DNA of 64,000 nucleotides from Iris pallida (taxonomy: Eukaryota > Streptophyta > Magnoliopsida > Asparagales > Iridaceae): assembly GCA_029216955.1 (NCBI GenBank), contig JANAVB010031417.1:23813917-23877916 (forward strand), written 5' to 3'. The notes below the pieces were generated by a model that was not told the origin of the DNA, made no database searches, and was given only the letters and a program-made list of their open reading frames with translations. Below are positions 22,401-32,623 of the stretch, in pieces. Position numbers and translations under genes: made by a program. The stretch's first letter is position 1. Each line of letters opens with the position of its first letter.

Positions 22401-22939
22401 CTTAGAATCTTCGAGCCGATTCAACGCACTCATCCTTCGGGGCAACGCGGTGCTTCGCATCGATTCACTCGATGCATTCTTTCGGGACAAGGCAACTCTT
22501 TGCATCGACTTAGTTCGATGCGTTGCTCGGGAAAACGTAACTCTCATATCGATTCACATCGATACATTTTATTCGGTCAACGCGACTCTTTGAGTCAATG
22601 CTTCAGCGTAATGCGTCGTACGGAGCGGGGCATTACACCCAGGGTCCACCGAAGCGGACTGACACTCAGCAGCGGCCAGCACATCAGCATCAGCATCATC
22701 CTCATGTTCGAGCTCCGATATCACCGAGACAACAGAGACAGATCCGGACCCCGACATACTTTTCTTGCACATACTGCAAGGGGCCGGAACACCGTGTTGA
22801 GGAATGCCGCAAGAAGTTAGGGCAGTGCTTGGTTTGTGGATCTGCCACTCACCAAGTGAGAGATTGCCCAGCAGCCTTCACTCGTCAGGGACCAACGCTA
22901 GAGCTGCAGCAGGAGGATCCACCCTTTGAGGATCAGTAG
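19411..22939 (+). pseudogene. gag: Element B gag, split by a solo LTR
   Basis: Gag starts at ATG 19411 (MVATKNAGTSEQ), with a proline/alanine-rich stretch at about 19626-19700. A capsid domain of the Retrotrans_gag type follows (YADEWLENAKRTLKM, then the region around 19900-20200). The frame is interrupted at 20250 by the solo LTR and resumes at 22638 with two zinc knuckles (CTYCKGPEHRVEEC and CGSATHQVRDC), ending at TAG 22937-22939. In-frame stops occur near 19531, 19825, 19937 and 20092. Gag would package the RNA; this copy is dead. No pol follows: 22940-23200 is untranslated. Confidence 0.85.
20250..22637 (-). mobile_element. Solo LTR, 2388 bp, minus orientation
   Basis: Begins TGTCACGTCCCGACCC and ends GGGGCATTACA, with the 5-bp duplication CCCAG at 20245-20249 and 22638-22642. 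Read on the minus strand it starts TGTAATGCCCC and ends GGGACGTGACA, the usual ends of Tekay-type LTRs. There is no internal region, so it is the product of recombination between the two LTRs of one element. The open frames in it are short and unrelated to known proteins. Confidence 0.92.
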
Positions 22940-23200
22940 CAGCAGGGAGCGCAGCCGGACGGACCGTTATCTTCCTTACTTGCTTGTAGTAGCTAGATTT
23001 CCTTGTATTGCCTATTTTGAGGCTTGTCTCTGAGTTTTCTTGCATTTACATTCTTTCATATTGTTTAGTGACTACTTATTAGTCCTTGTTACTTTTGTTA
23101 TCCAAATAAAAATCTTTTTACTCAATTGTTCTTAAAAACTTTTTACTTGATTTTATGCACCTCTACAAAACCCTTGAAATTTCGAGGACGAAATTTTTGC

Positions 23201-23214
23201 AAGGGGGGTAGATT
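23201..23214 (+). other. Polypurine tract of element B
   Basis: AAGGGGGGTAGATT immediately precedes the 3' LTR and follows TTTCGAGGACGAAATTT, a conserved pre-tract sequence also seen in elements D and E. It would prime plus-strand DNA synthesis. Confidence 0.85.
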
Positions 23215-25378
23215 TGTAAGTCCCTAAACCAAATTTTTGTGAATTTCAGGAATTTTTTCAAAAAAAAAACATTTTGAAAGATCAACATTGTTTCTAAGTA
23301 AAGCTTAAATTCTTTAACAAAAATATTATTCTGGTTATTTATGCTTTAAATACTTATTATTGTAGATTACATTCCTGATTAGTTAATGCGTTTGATTATT
23401 ATTACTTTTACTAAATATTACTATTAAGCTTGATTAATAATGTTAGCTGATCATAGTTGGAGAAAGTGGTTTCTTTTAGTTAACTCCTAAATGGATTTTC
23501 GTAAAAATATTTTTATTTAATTGTTATTTAATTTTCTGTTTATTTAAATAATATGAAGCAGTTGAATATTAAATGTTATTTAATTTTCTGCTTATTTAAT
23601 TTTTGTTTATTTAATTGTCAGTTACATTCGATTATTAGTTATCTATTAATCTAGATTAATTAAGTTAACTATTACTAGTTGAATATTTCTGTAATCATTA
23701 AATTAGTTGGTTATTAGGAAAGCCAAACTAATCCGGTTAGGTTATTACGTTTCAATTTCAAATTTGTTCTATTAGCCCCAGATCTATTCCTAATTACCAA
23801 CATTGCCACTGTCCTATCTTGGGGGAACACCCCCAGATCTACATCTAATTACAGCATTTCCATCCAATATTTTAATATAAATAGTACACTGACACACAGT
23901 CCAATACACATTACATCATTCTGACACACATCACAGTCAGCACTCTCTCTCTACTCTCTCTTTACATCATTCTCTCTCAACTCTCTTTCCTCTGCTCTCT
24001 GGCCGACCCCGGCCGAGTACCACCACCCTCGCCGGAGTCCAACATTCCCCCATCACTTCGAGCCACCGACTCCGGCACTCGCCATCGAGCCCTGCCACCA
24101 GTCCACCGCCGCGCTGCCGCTTCCTCGTGAGACGAGGATGCCAACTCGACTGCCTCGCCGCCGTTCGAAGACCACGTCAGCTTCACGAGATCGAGGTGCC
24201 CTTCGAATCTTAAGGAGCTACCTCGAGCAGTGAGCCGCTCCTCCTTGGAAGCTGAGCCGACCGTCGAAAGATGAAGTCGTCGTCGCTTTCGCCGTAGTAG
24301 GACCGGATTTGAACCGACCGCCACTCCAGCGATGACCTCGACCGCCGACTGCTCGCCACCGAGCTGTTCCTTGACCGCTGCGAGCATCTCCCGAGAACCA
24401 AGACGTTTTCTCGTGGACCATGTCGAGCGCCACCATCTGGAGTTGATCACCGCCGAGCCTTGTCGAGCTGGGATCTAGTCATCGCAGCCGAGTCGAGACA
24501 CCGAGCTGATGAAGCCACCTCGAGTTTGAGTCTAGCCACTGTCGAAGATGCCGACCGGAGCCTCCTCGCCGATCTCGACGGATCTAGCGTTCCGTACCGT
24601 CGAGCCGACGTCCTGTAGCCGGATCCAATCGAACCAGAGGTAAATGTCTCATCGATCTACTTATTCCTTTCCTCTTCTTGCTGTTAGGGTTTTGGTGTGG
24701 TCAGGGATTTAGGATTTTATTTAGGGTTGATGTATATTTGGGGAAGGATGATCGGCTGGGAAATAAGAAGTAGAGAGTGGGTGAGGAAGAGAATGAGAGC
24801 AGAGATAAGGTTGAAGAAGAAGTAGAGGAGTGAGATTTTTGTGACTGGGAGAATAATGAGGGACTGTTGATTGAAGTGAGAGTGGAGAGAGAGAACCCTT
24901 CGTAAATGTCTATACTTAATTCTTTCTTTCTTTTACTATTCTTTAATGTAAAGGTTTTGTCTCCTCGTAAATTGAGGAGTCACCTTTGTGTGCCTCTTCG
25001 AGAAATGAAGGGCCACTACTTGGCCTTCATAATCGAAGTCAGACTGCATGTGTATAGTTGATATAATATATTAGGATTTCTACTTAATTAGATGTGGGCT
25101 GTGTGTATAGGTTTGGGCTGGGCTCTGAATTAATAAGTTTTTAATAAATTTTTTGTGAAACTATATGGGCTGAGACAGAGAGATGGGCTCAGATTACAGT
25201 ATCAATGTAGAATTGGACTGGTTTTAATAATGTTTCCTATTTATTATTATTGTTTATATTTTCCTTATTAAATTGTAATATTATTTTCTAAAAATGTTAT
25301 ATTATTTAGCTAGTTTTATATATATATTCTCTTGCAATATATTTAATAATTGTCAATTATTTCTAAGTAAATGAGCTA

Positions 25379-25414
<36 letters not shown>

Positions 25415-26662
25415 ATATATATCTATATCTATATATTAGATTATGTGTTAGCATTTATAGTTTTAAAAGATTTTGATATAAATAATAGTTATCTTGTTAG
25501 CATTATTAAATAATTAGTATTTATTCTAGTTGATAGTTAGTAAATATTTGGTTTAAATTTGTTAATATTAATGACTAAATATTTTGCTAGCAAAATGTTC
25601 TAGTATTTTCTAAATGATTTCTTATAGCTTAAGGTATTATTTTGATTAGCCTACATTATATATTTTTAAAAGCATTGTTAGCTAGTTTTGCCTATAAGTA
25701 TTAGAAATAGTTAGTTAACTGTCATTAATTCAAACCCTAACAAAATTGTACAAAAATACCAGGTGATCATTACATCCATGCAGTACTACTCCCGTGCTTC
25801 CAAAGCGAGGCAAGTACACCGACTCGAGCTTTTACTTTGTTTTGTCTTACATTCATGTGCCATGTTCTCATATCAGACACGTGATACACACGATTGCATC
25901 GTCCTTGTTTGTTATTGCATTGTGAGTCATTATTTATTGCGGGGATTGGTGGAAATATTAAATTTTGTGTGACCACACCCAACATAGGTATTGTGGATAG
26001 CCTAATCATACACCTCACGTACGATTACGCCGGATCTTGTAGAATTGATTGTGGATTGTGGTCCTTAGCCGGTCACACATTAGGTTAATATTTCACAAAG
26101 GTCACACTTGCATTGATTGTCGTGTTCATCGTATTGTTCATTGATTTCTATGTTCATTATCTTCGCATATTGGTTGTCATGTCCATTGCCTGCAGTTTTA
26201 CATTTCATTTCTGGTACCATAGTTTCATTTTCAGCTTTCGTATTCTGGTTTCACCTTGTATTCTATATTACAGATTATATTATATATTGTTCTTGTCGGG
26301 TTTGTACTTTGCTTTTTCCTGATATGATACGTTGCAGGTGAGCTTGAGGCCACATGGAACATGATGGTATCACTGGAATTGCAAGATTAGTTTATTGTTT
26401 AGATTTCATTTCTGGAGATTGTATTTTTATGATTTCATTATTGTATATTTATTTTACCGAATTTGTCTCTGGATGACTTTGTACTAAATTGACTTGGTGG
26501 ATATTGGTGATCTTTTTGGGATATCTATAGATTCTTTGATTGTTTACATTACATTATGACTTGGAGTTTTCCTTAGTATTGTACAGCTTACTTCGTCGTG
26601 TACATTGACGAAGGCTGGGCGTGTCCGACTCGTGTCCGATTATTCGGGAGCAGGTCGTGACA
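23215..26662 (+). repeat. 3' LTR of element B, 3448 bp
   Basis: Near-identical to 15755-19199. It ends GGTCGTGACA at 26662, followed by the duplication TGTGT. The TATA box is at 23876-23883. The two copies differ by scattered substitutions and small indels, clearly more than the LTRs of element C, so insertion is older than that of element C. Confidence 0.93.
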
Positions 26663-28859
26663 TGTGTTTCCTACACTTCCATCACAGTAGATTCTGGACC
26701 ACCTCATCCCTTGATAGCAGAATTCCTGGACGTCTTCCCCGACAACCTTCCAGGTTTACCCCCGGATCGAGGTATAGAGTTCACTATCGATCTTGTTCTC
26801 GAGTCTTTCCCTATTTCTCAGGGATGCTACAGAGTCAACCCCAAGGAGGCCAAGGAGATGAAGGACCAGATTGATAAGCTAAAGGCCTAGGGATTTATCA
26901 GAGATGGAGCTTCACCCTGGGGAGCACCAGTTTTGTTCGTGCCCAAGAAGGATGGAACCGTGCGGATGTGCATAGATTATCTGGCATTGAACAACATCAC
27001 AATCAAGAACAAGTACCCTCTGCCCAGGATCGATGATTTATTCGATCAGCTGAGCGGAGCGAGGGTGTTCTCGAAGATTGACCTCAGATCAGGATACCAT
27101 CAAGTCAAGGTTTGAGAGGAGGATATCCCGAAGACGGCATTCAACACCAAGTATGGACAGTATGAGTTTTGGTCATGCCCTTCGATCTTACCAATGCCCC
27201 AGCAGTGTTCATGAATCTCATGAACAAGGTCTTCCATGAGTTCTTGGACCAGTTTGTCGTTGTCTTCATCGATGACATTCTGATCTACTCAAAGACCCAG
27301 GAGGAGCACGAGAAGCATTTGCGGATTGTCTTGGAGACTCTGAGGAAGGAGAAGCTCTACGGTAAATTGTCCAAGTGTAAATTTTTCCTGGATAAAGTGG
27401 AATTTCTTGGTCATGTCATCACAGGAGAAGATGTATCTGTGGATCCCAAGAAGATAGCACCAGTTGAATCTTGGACAGCCTCCAGCTCAGTTGCAGAGAT
27501 CATGAGCTTTTTGGGTCTAGCTGGATACTACAGAAAGTTTGTGAAAGACTTCGCGAGGATTGCGGAGCCTATGACGAAGCTGACCAGGAAGAACAAAGAG
27601 TTTGTTTGGACTGAAGAGATCCATGCGACATTTGAGGAACTGAAGAGAAGACTGACAACAGCACCCATTTTGACGCTACCATCTAGATCAGGCGGATTTT
27701 TTGTCTATAGTAATGCTTCGGATAAAGGATTGGGCTGTGTGCTACAGTAGCATGGTAAGGTAATTGACTATGCTTCCTGGCAATTATGGAATCATGATAA
27801 GAACTACCCGACGCACGACTTGGAGCTAGCAGCGGTCGTCTTCGACCTGAAGCTTTGGAAGCACTACCTATATGGTGAGAAGGTAGACATATTTACATAC
27901 CACAAAAGTCTCAAGTATGTCTTCACTCAGAAGGAGCTCAACATGCGCCAGAGGCGATGGCTGGAGCTTATGAAGGATTTTGACATCAACCTGCAGTACC
28001 ATCCGGGTAAGGTTAATGTAGTTACAGATGCACTTAGCAGGTACCCGATGGCGATGTTCTTGACAAAGAGCCGTCATTTGCTGGAAGATATGAAGAAGCT
28101 CGGATTGGAGATCGTGCTACCAGAGGAGATCATGTTGAAGCTCGGAAGGGAAGCAGTTGTATCAGGCGTGGACTCGCCTATGATGCAGCTACAAGTGGAG
28201 TCCAGTTTGATCATCAGAGTCAAGGAGACTCAATTCCAGGATGAGATACTGTGCAAACTAAGAGACCGAGTGTTAGCTAGAACACTTGAGGGTTTTTCCA
28301 TAGCTGGAGATGGAGCATTGAGGCACGACACGAGACTTTACGTGTCTACTGGCGAACTGAGGAATGAACTTATGAAGGAGGCACACCAGTCGCAGCATTC
28401 TATACATCCCGGAACTAACAAGATGTACAAGGACATGAAGACTCATGTTTGGTGGCTTGGAATGAAGCGAGACGTGGCAGAATTCGTCTACAGATGTTTG
28501 ATCTGCCAGCAGGTGAAGGCAGACCGCCAGAGATCACCAGGTTTGTTGTAACCTCTTCCTATTCCGGAGTAAAAAAAGGAACATATTACTATGGACTTTT
28601 TGACATGATTACCCAGATCCCAAGGAGGAAGGATGCTATATGGGTGATAGTCGACAGACTGACCAAGTCTGCCCATTTTATTCCTTTCAAGGTTGGTTTA
28701 TCCATGGAAAGGTTAGCAGCTTTTTACATGCGAAACATTTACAAGTTGCATGGAGTTCCAGTCAGCATCGTATCCGACAGGGATACCCGGTTCACCTCGC
28801 ATTACTGGAAGAGCTTGCAGGAGAGCTTGGGCACGCAGCTGAAGTTTAGCACGACATAC
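26663..28859 (+). pseudogene. pol: Element A pol: reverse transcriptase, RNase H and start of integrase
   Basis: Degenerate pol of element A resuming after element B. Reverse transcriptase signatures are visible: [62 protein letters not shown] and the catalytic motif [10 protein letters not shown] at about 27266-27295. RNase H follows (the DASDKG equivalent reads NASDKG; then [14 protein letters not shown]). The integrase zinc-finger region (MKRDVAEFVYRCLICQQVK) is at about 28460-28520. Stops occur at 26888-26890, 27113-27115, 27748-27750 and 28549-28551, with at least one frame change near 27160. At 28859 the integrase core is broken by element C. It is a chromovirus-type enzyme and not functional. 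Confidence 0.9.
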
Positions 28860-30237
28860 TGTAGAAGCATGGAATTTCACAACCAGAAAGCCCATGCGCC
28901 AGACACTACATGCGCCAGAACTCAGATGAAGAACTTCACAGCAAAGTCAATAATTATAGACATTTGAAGAAGGACTTTTTATTTATATATAAAAGTCTAT
29001 TACATGTCTAGAAAAGGTTGTACAAAGGAGAATTCCTACAAAGGAAAGAGCCTAAAGTCTACAGCCAGCGGCCATCATGCGCCTTCAGATAAGCGCAAAG
29101 GCCACCATGCGTCTCCAGATAGGCGCAGCATCACTGTGCGCCACCAGTGAGGCGCAGCAGATATCATGCGCCTCCATCCAGGCGTATCCCATCATCTCTT
29201 CAGCACCTCAGTTATGTGCATCCCTTCAGCCAAATTCTTCCAGCCAGGCTCACCTGGCCGAGCAGAGCCCAGTTATGTGCCGCTCTTCCAACCAGGCTCG
29301 CCCGATAAATGCTTCGACACAAAGCATTTAACCCTCTGGCTGGAACCAAGGAAGAGAAGAGCACCGCAAATGCTGTGGCCAGGGGAGGCTTCGAAAGAGC
29401 CTCCAAAACCGAAGGAAGACCGTGATCGAAACCATGGCTAAAGGAGCAGCTTTCGACACGATCAAAGTGGGGAAATCCCACTTTGCAGGAAGAGAGAGCC
29501 TTGCACCGCCATTCCGATTTACGGCTCTTCCGGAATAACGGAGACGAGGCTCGAGCATCCTTATCTTTGGATGCAACAGGCACCTTCCGCCTGCCTCAGA
29601 AGCCCTCGACTCCGTCTTTTGGATGTAACAGTCACCTTCAAGTGCATCGAAGACAACACAGCGTCTCATCTTCACCCTCGAGAGCACTTCGTCAGCAGAA
29701 TGCACCCGTACGTTCAAATTCATATTCGAAGTACGTGAGGGAATGAGAAGCAAATCTTCTCTCCATGCCACTATTTATAGGCCGGGCAGATCAAACCCAC
29801 GCGCCAAGTAGATGGCCCTCCGAATTCCGTGCAATGAATTTACATTAAATGGATGAACCGGATGCCTCGAATTCAGCCAAACGGCTATTTATAGCACTCG
29901 AAGAGCGAGACAGCCGCATCATTAAAAGACATGTCCGATGCGCCAGCCAGACAGCGCATCACACGGACGCGCCCTTCGGCGTCAGGCGCATCATACAGAC
30001 GCGCCCTACAGTACTCGGCGCATTATAGAGGATGCGCCCCCACACATCTCCATACCGAGTGGAACGCCAATCGACGCGCCCACTCAGCTGTCCATCGAAC
30101 GTCACCAACATTAAATGCTGAACTGACAGAGTTGGCAGCACGCCTCCCAAAGTCTGAACAAGTGACAGCTTTTTCAGAGAACGAAGCATCGGCAACGTCA
30201 GCATCATCATGACTCCGACGGCTACTGCCACGTGGCC

Positions 30238-30430
30238 ATCCGCATGCGCCTCTACGGCCATGCGTCCATCCGCATGCGCCTCTACGGCCATGCGTCCAAA
30301 CCCGCATGCGCCTCTACGGCCATGCGTCCAAACCAGCATGCGCCTCAAAAGCCATGCGCCTCAGACTGCTCTCTGATCCCGAAAGACAGAAGGAAAGTCG
30401 CCTGCATGCGCCTCAAAAGCCATGCGCCCT
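30238..30430. repeat. Tandem repeat with CATGCGCC core in the element C LTR
   Basis: Four copies of a roughly 30-bp unit (CCGCATGCGCCTCTACGGCC then ATGCGTCC), followed by looser CATGCGCCTCAAAAGC copies. The same array is present in the 3' LTR at about 44053-44245. Confidence 0.9.
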
Positions 30431-30754
30431 AAATGGTTTGTAACTCCTAAAGGTTATGAGCCGCAGCCTCCTCCTACGCCCAATCCAAGGCACAGCCCAC
30501 CAGATCACTCCTCTCCACCAAATCCGAGATCTTCGAACCATGAGTCGACGACACGTGTCTTTTGACTCAACTCGTCCAAGATTTCAGCAACGGAAAGATC
30601 TTCTCCCTGCTACGTGCCGGCTCACCACAGCAGCATGAAGAGTTCTCCCCCTCGATCAGGGCGCAGCATCCATGCGCCTCCATCAGCAACCTCCACGTGG
30701 CGTTCCCACACCGGCGCATCCTACATGCGCGCATAAGCAGCCAGCCTGCAAAAC

Positions 30755-30762
30755 TATAAATA
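30755..30762 (+). promoter_or_regulatory. TATA box of the element C 5' LTR
   Basis: AACTATAAATAGAAGG, followed about 25 bp on by CACACACACAGAG. Likely promoter of the genomic RNA. The twin in the 3' LTR is near 44570. Confidence 0.75.
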
Positions 30763-31095
30763 GAAGGGTCATCTCCTTCACACACACACAGAGACTCAGA
30801 AGATAAGACTCACAAAAAGAATCCACAACAGAGAATCACCAGAGAGGCAGTTCTAGACACTCAACGTCTTACTCCTCTCAGCAAGCTCCAGCACCCAGAG
30901 CAATCAACACCTTCAGAGAACCGATAACCGCCGTCAGCCGGTCAACGGAGTCAACGCATTACCACTCGCTCCATTGGCACTAAGGACCCAGCTTAAACAA
31001 AAGTGTACTCCTAGGACTACATCTAAGTCCTATATTGTATCACTGTTCTGTTTGTATTAAGATTTCAATCAAAACAATTTTAATGGCAAACAAGC

Positions 31096-31113
31096 TGGCG
31101 ACTCTGCTGGGGA
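31096..31113 (+). other. Primer binding site of element C, tRNA-Arg-like
   Basis: TGGCGACTCTGCTGGGGA begins 3 bp after the LTR. It matches the 3' end of plant tRNA-Arg(ACG) (complement TGGCGACTCCACTGGGGA) with two differences. tRNA-Arg priming is known in the Tat/Ogre group. Confidence 0.7.
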
Positions 31114-31120
31114 AAAGCTC

Positions 31121-32623
31121 CGGCTTAACTCTACTCCCCCTCCCGATTGGAGCTCCCTAATCATTGAAGCTGAAGCTGCAGAGAAGAAGGCGGCCAATGC
31201 ACGTCTTCTGGGTGTTAGCTTCCCCGCCTTTGACGATAAGGGGAAAAAGTCCGCAACCAACAATTCCGGACGAGAAACAAAGGGGAAACAGGCATTGACA
31301 GTTAATGCCTCGAAGGGTGCATCTGCGCCTACTCAAAAGCCTCCATTGGCACCGAGACCCAAGGAGGTTTATTCATTCAATGATGACGACACCCTGCAAC
31401 TCTTTGAGATACTGAAGCAGGGTGACAAGATCAAGCTTCCGGACCCGAAGCGGCCCGATGAAGTCGGGAAGGTGGACAACCCAAGGTACTGTCACTACCA
31501 TCGGTTTGTCGGACACCCGACTAAGGACTGCTACGTCCTCAAAAATTATATCCAGCGCATGATCAATGCGGATGTAATTTCTGTCGACTACGAAGAGAAG
31601 ACGGTGTCAGCTAATGTGGTGTCACTTCAGTTCGGCACCTTGCCGCCGACTACCACACAAGATGGCGTCGTCCCCATCCCTAAGGCGACAATGGAGGTGG
31701 TGAATTTGCCACCCACCCGTGACAATGTGAGTGGACTTGTCCCACTCACCACATCTCGAGGAGAGGTCCTCTGGGTTCACCCCGACCTCGTCTCCGAGGT
31801 AACTCAACCGGAGGTACGCCCTACCTCCAAAGCAAAAGGCAGGAAGATCAAGTCTTGCCGCACGGTCTCTTCTTCAACGAAAGAGGCACTTCCTGTGCAG
31901 ACGCGTGCACAACAGAACTCCCAGCCCGGTGAAGCTGCCGCCGAAGTGGTGCCTCCTGGCACCATCCCTGAGGAGGGTCCATCCAAGCCCTCAGCAGCCA
32001 ATAAACAAAAGCAAGTGGAGGCCCGCTTCGACAGACCTCTGCGGAAAGAAAATGCTTCGGGGCTAGCCAAGCCCCACAATTTTGACATCCTGGCACAACT
32101 GGCCAGTACTCCTGCACGCTTGTCTCTGTTCGAGCTCCTGCGTCTCTCCAAGGACTCCCGAGAAGCTCTTTGCGAAGCTCTGAAGGATGCCGAATCCTTT
32201 CTCAGTCAGGTCAAGCAGCCTGAAGACCTCCCAACTACTTGTGCACACTGTCATTGTGCGGATGAAGTTATCCCAAACATAACCTTCACCCAACAAGACA
32301 TGCTGCTCAAGCATCACCGACATAACCGACCGTTGTATTACACAGGATACATCGGTTCGGTAAAGGTGAGCAGGATTCAGATCGATCCGGGGTCTTCCCT
32401 AAGCATCATTCCAAAGGCGCTGCTATCAAAGTTGGGGATCCCAATGTACCGGCTAGCGCCCTCCAATACGACCATCAGCGGCTTCAACGCCAGCAAGAGC
32501 GAGCCACTGGGCAAGATCCGGCTGAAGTGTCACATCGACAGCCTCAAAACTGAGGTGACTTGTTATGTGGTGGATGCCGAGGTCAACTACAACATCTTAC
32601 TTCGGACGACCATGGTTACATGA
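31121..32623 (+). pseudogene. Element C gag remnant and protease
   Basis: The frame is open from the primer site onward with no clear ATG. It lacks the Retrotrans_gag capsid domain and begins with a charged linker (IIEAEAAEKKAANARLLG). The zinc-finger-like motif YCHYHRFVGHPTKDCYVLKN is at about 31490-31550. The protease follows with active site IDPGSSLSIIP at about 32380-32410. The frame runs off at TGA 32621-32623 because of an extra C near 32603. The correct reading (the GRPWLHEY motif) continues in the frame that overlaps from 32565. Reading from the internal codon at 31295 is also possible. Gag and protease normally assemble the particle and mature it; the missing capsid means this copy needs help in trans. 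Confidence 0.8.

Larger units (their letters stand above)
15755..26662 (+). mobile_element. Element B: gag-only LTR retrotransposon (chromovirus derived)
   Basis: LTRs begin TGTAAGTCCC and end GTAACA or GTGACA. The 5-bp duplication TGTGT occurs at 15750-15754 and 26663-26667. The internal region (19200-23214) contains only gag with zinc knuckles and a polypurine tract, with no protease, reverse transcriptase or integrase. Such elements are known as terminal-repeat retrotransposons with a gag domain. The gag has several stops and a solo LTR inside, so this copy must have depended on enzymes of a related element. It lies between the protease and reverse transcriptase of element A. Confidence 0.92.
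28860..31092 (+). repeat. 5' LTR of element C, 2233 bp
   Basis: Starts TGTAGAAGCATGG, ends TTAATGGCAAACA. It holds a cluster of CATGCGCC motifs (see 30238-30430), a plus-strand TATA box at 30755-30762, and two TATAAATA boxes facing the minus strand at 29772-29779 and 29886-29893. The open frames on both strands recur in the other LTR only because the copies are nearly identical. Confidence 0.95.

Noticed and set aside
20422..22593. Several 80-150-codon frames between 20.4 and 22.6 kb
   Set aside because: All lie inside the solo LTR 20250-22637, overlap each other and match no known family.
29212..29583. Frames on both strands conserved at 43027-43398
   Set aside because: They are inside the two LTRs of element C, which are about 99 percent identical; conservation gives no evidence of coding.
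32603..32623. Programmed frameshift between protease and reverse transcriptase in element C
   Set aside because: The shift falls inside the conserved end of the protease (before GRPWLHEY) and looks like a single extra C; no slippery site or stable downstream structure was evident.
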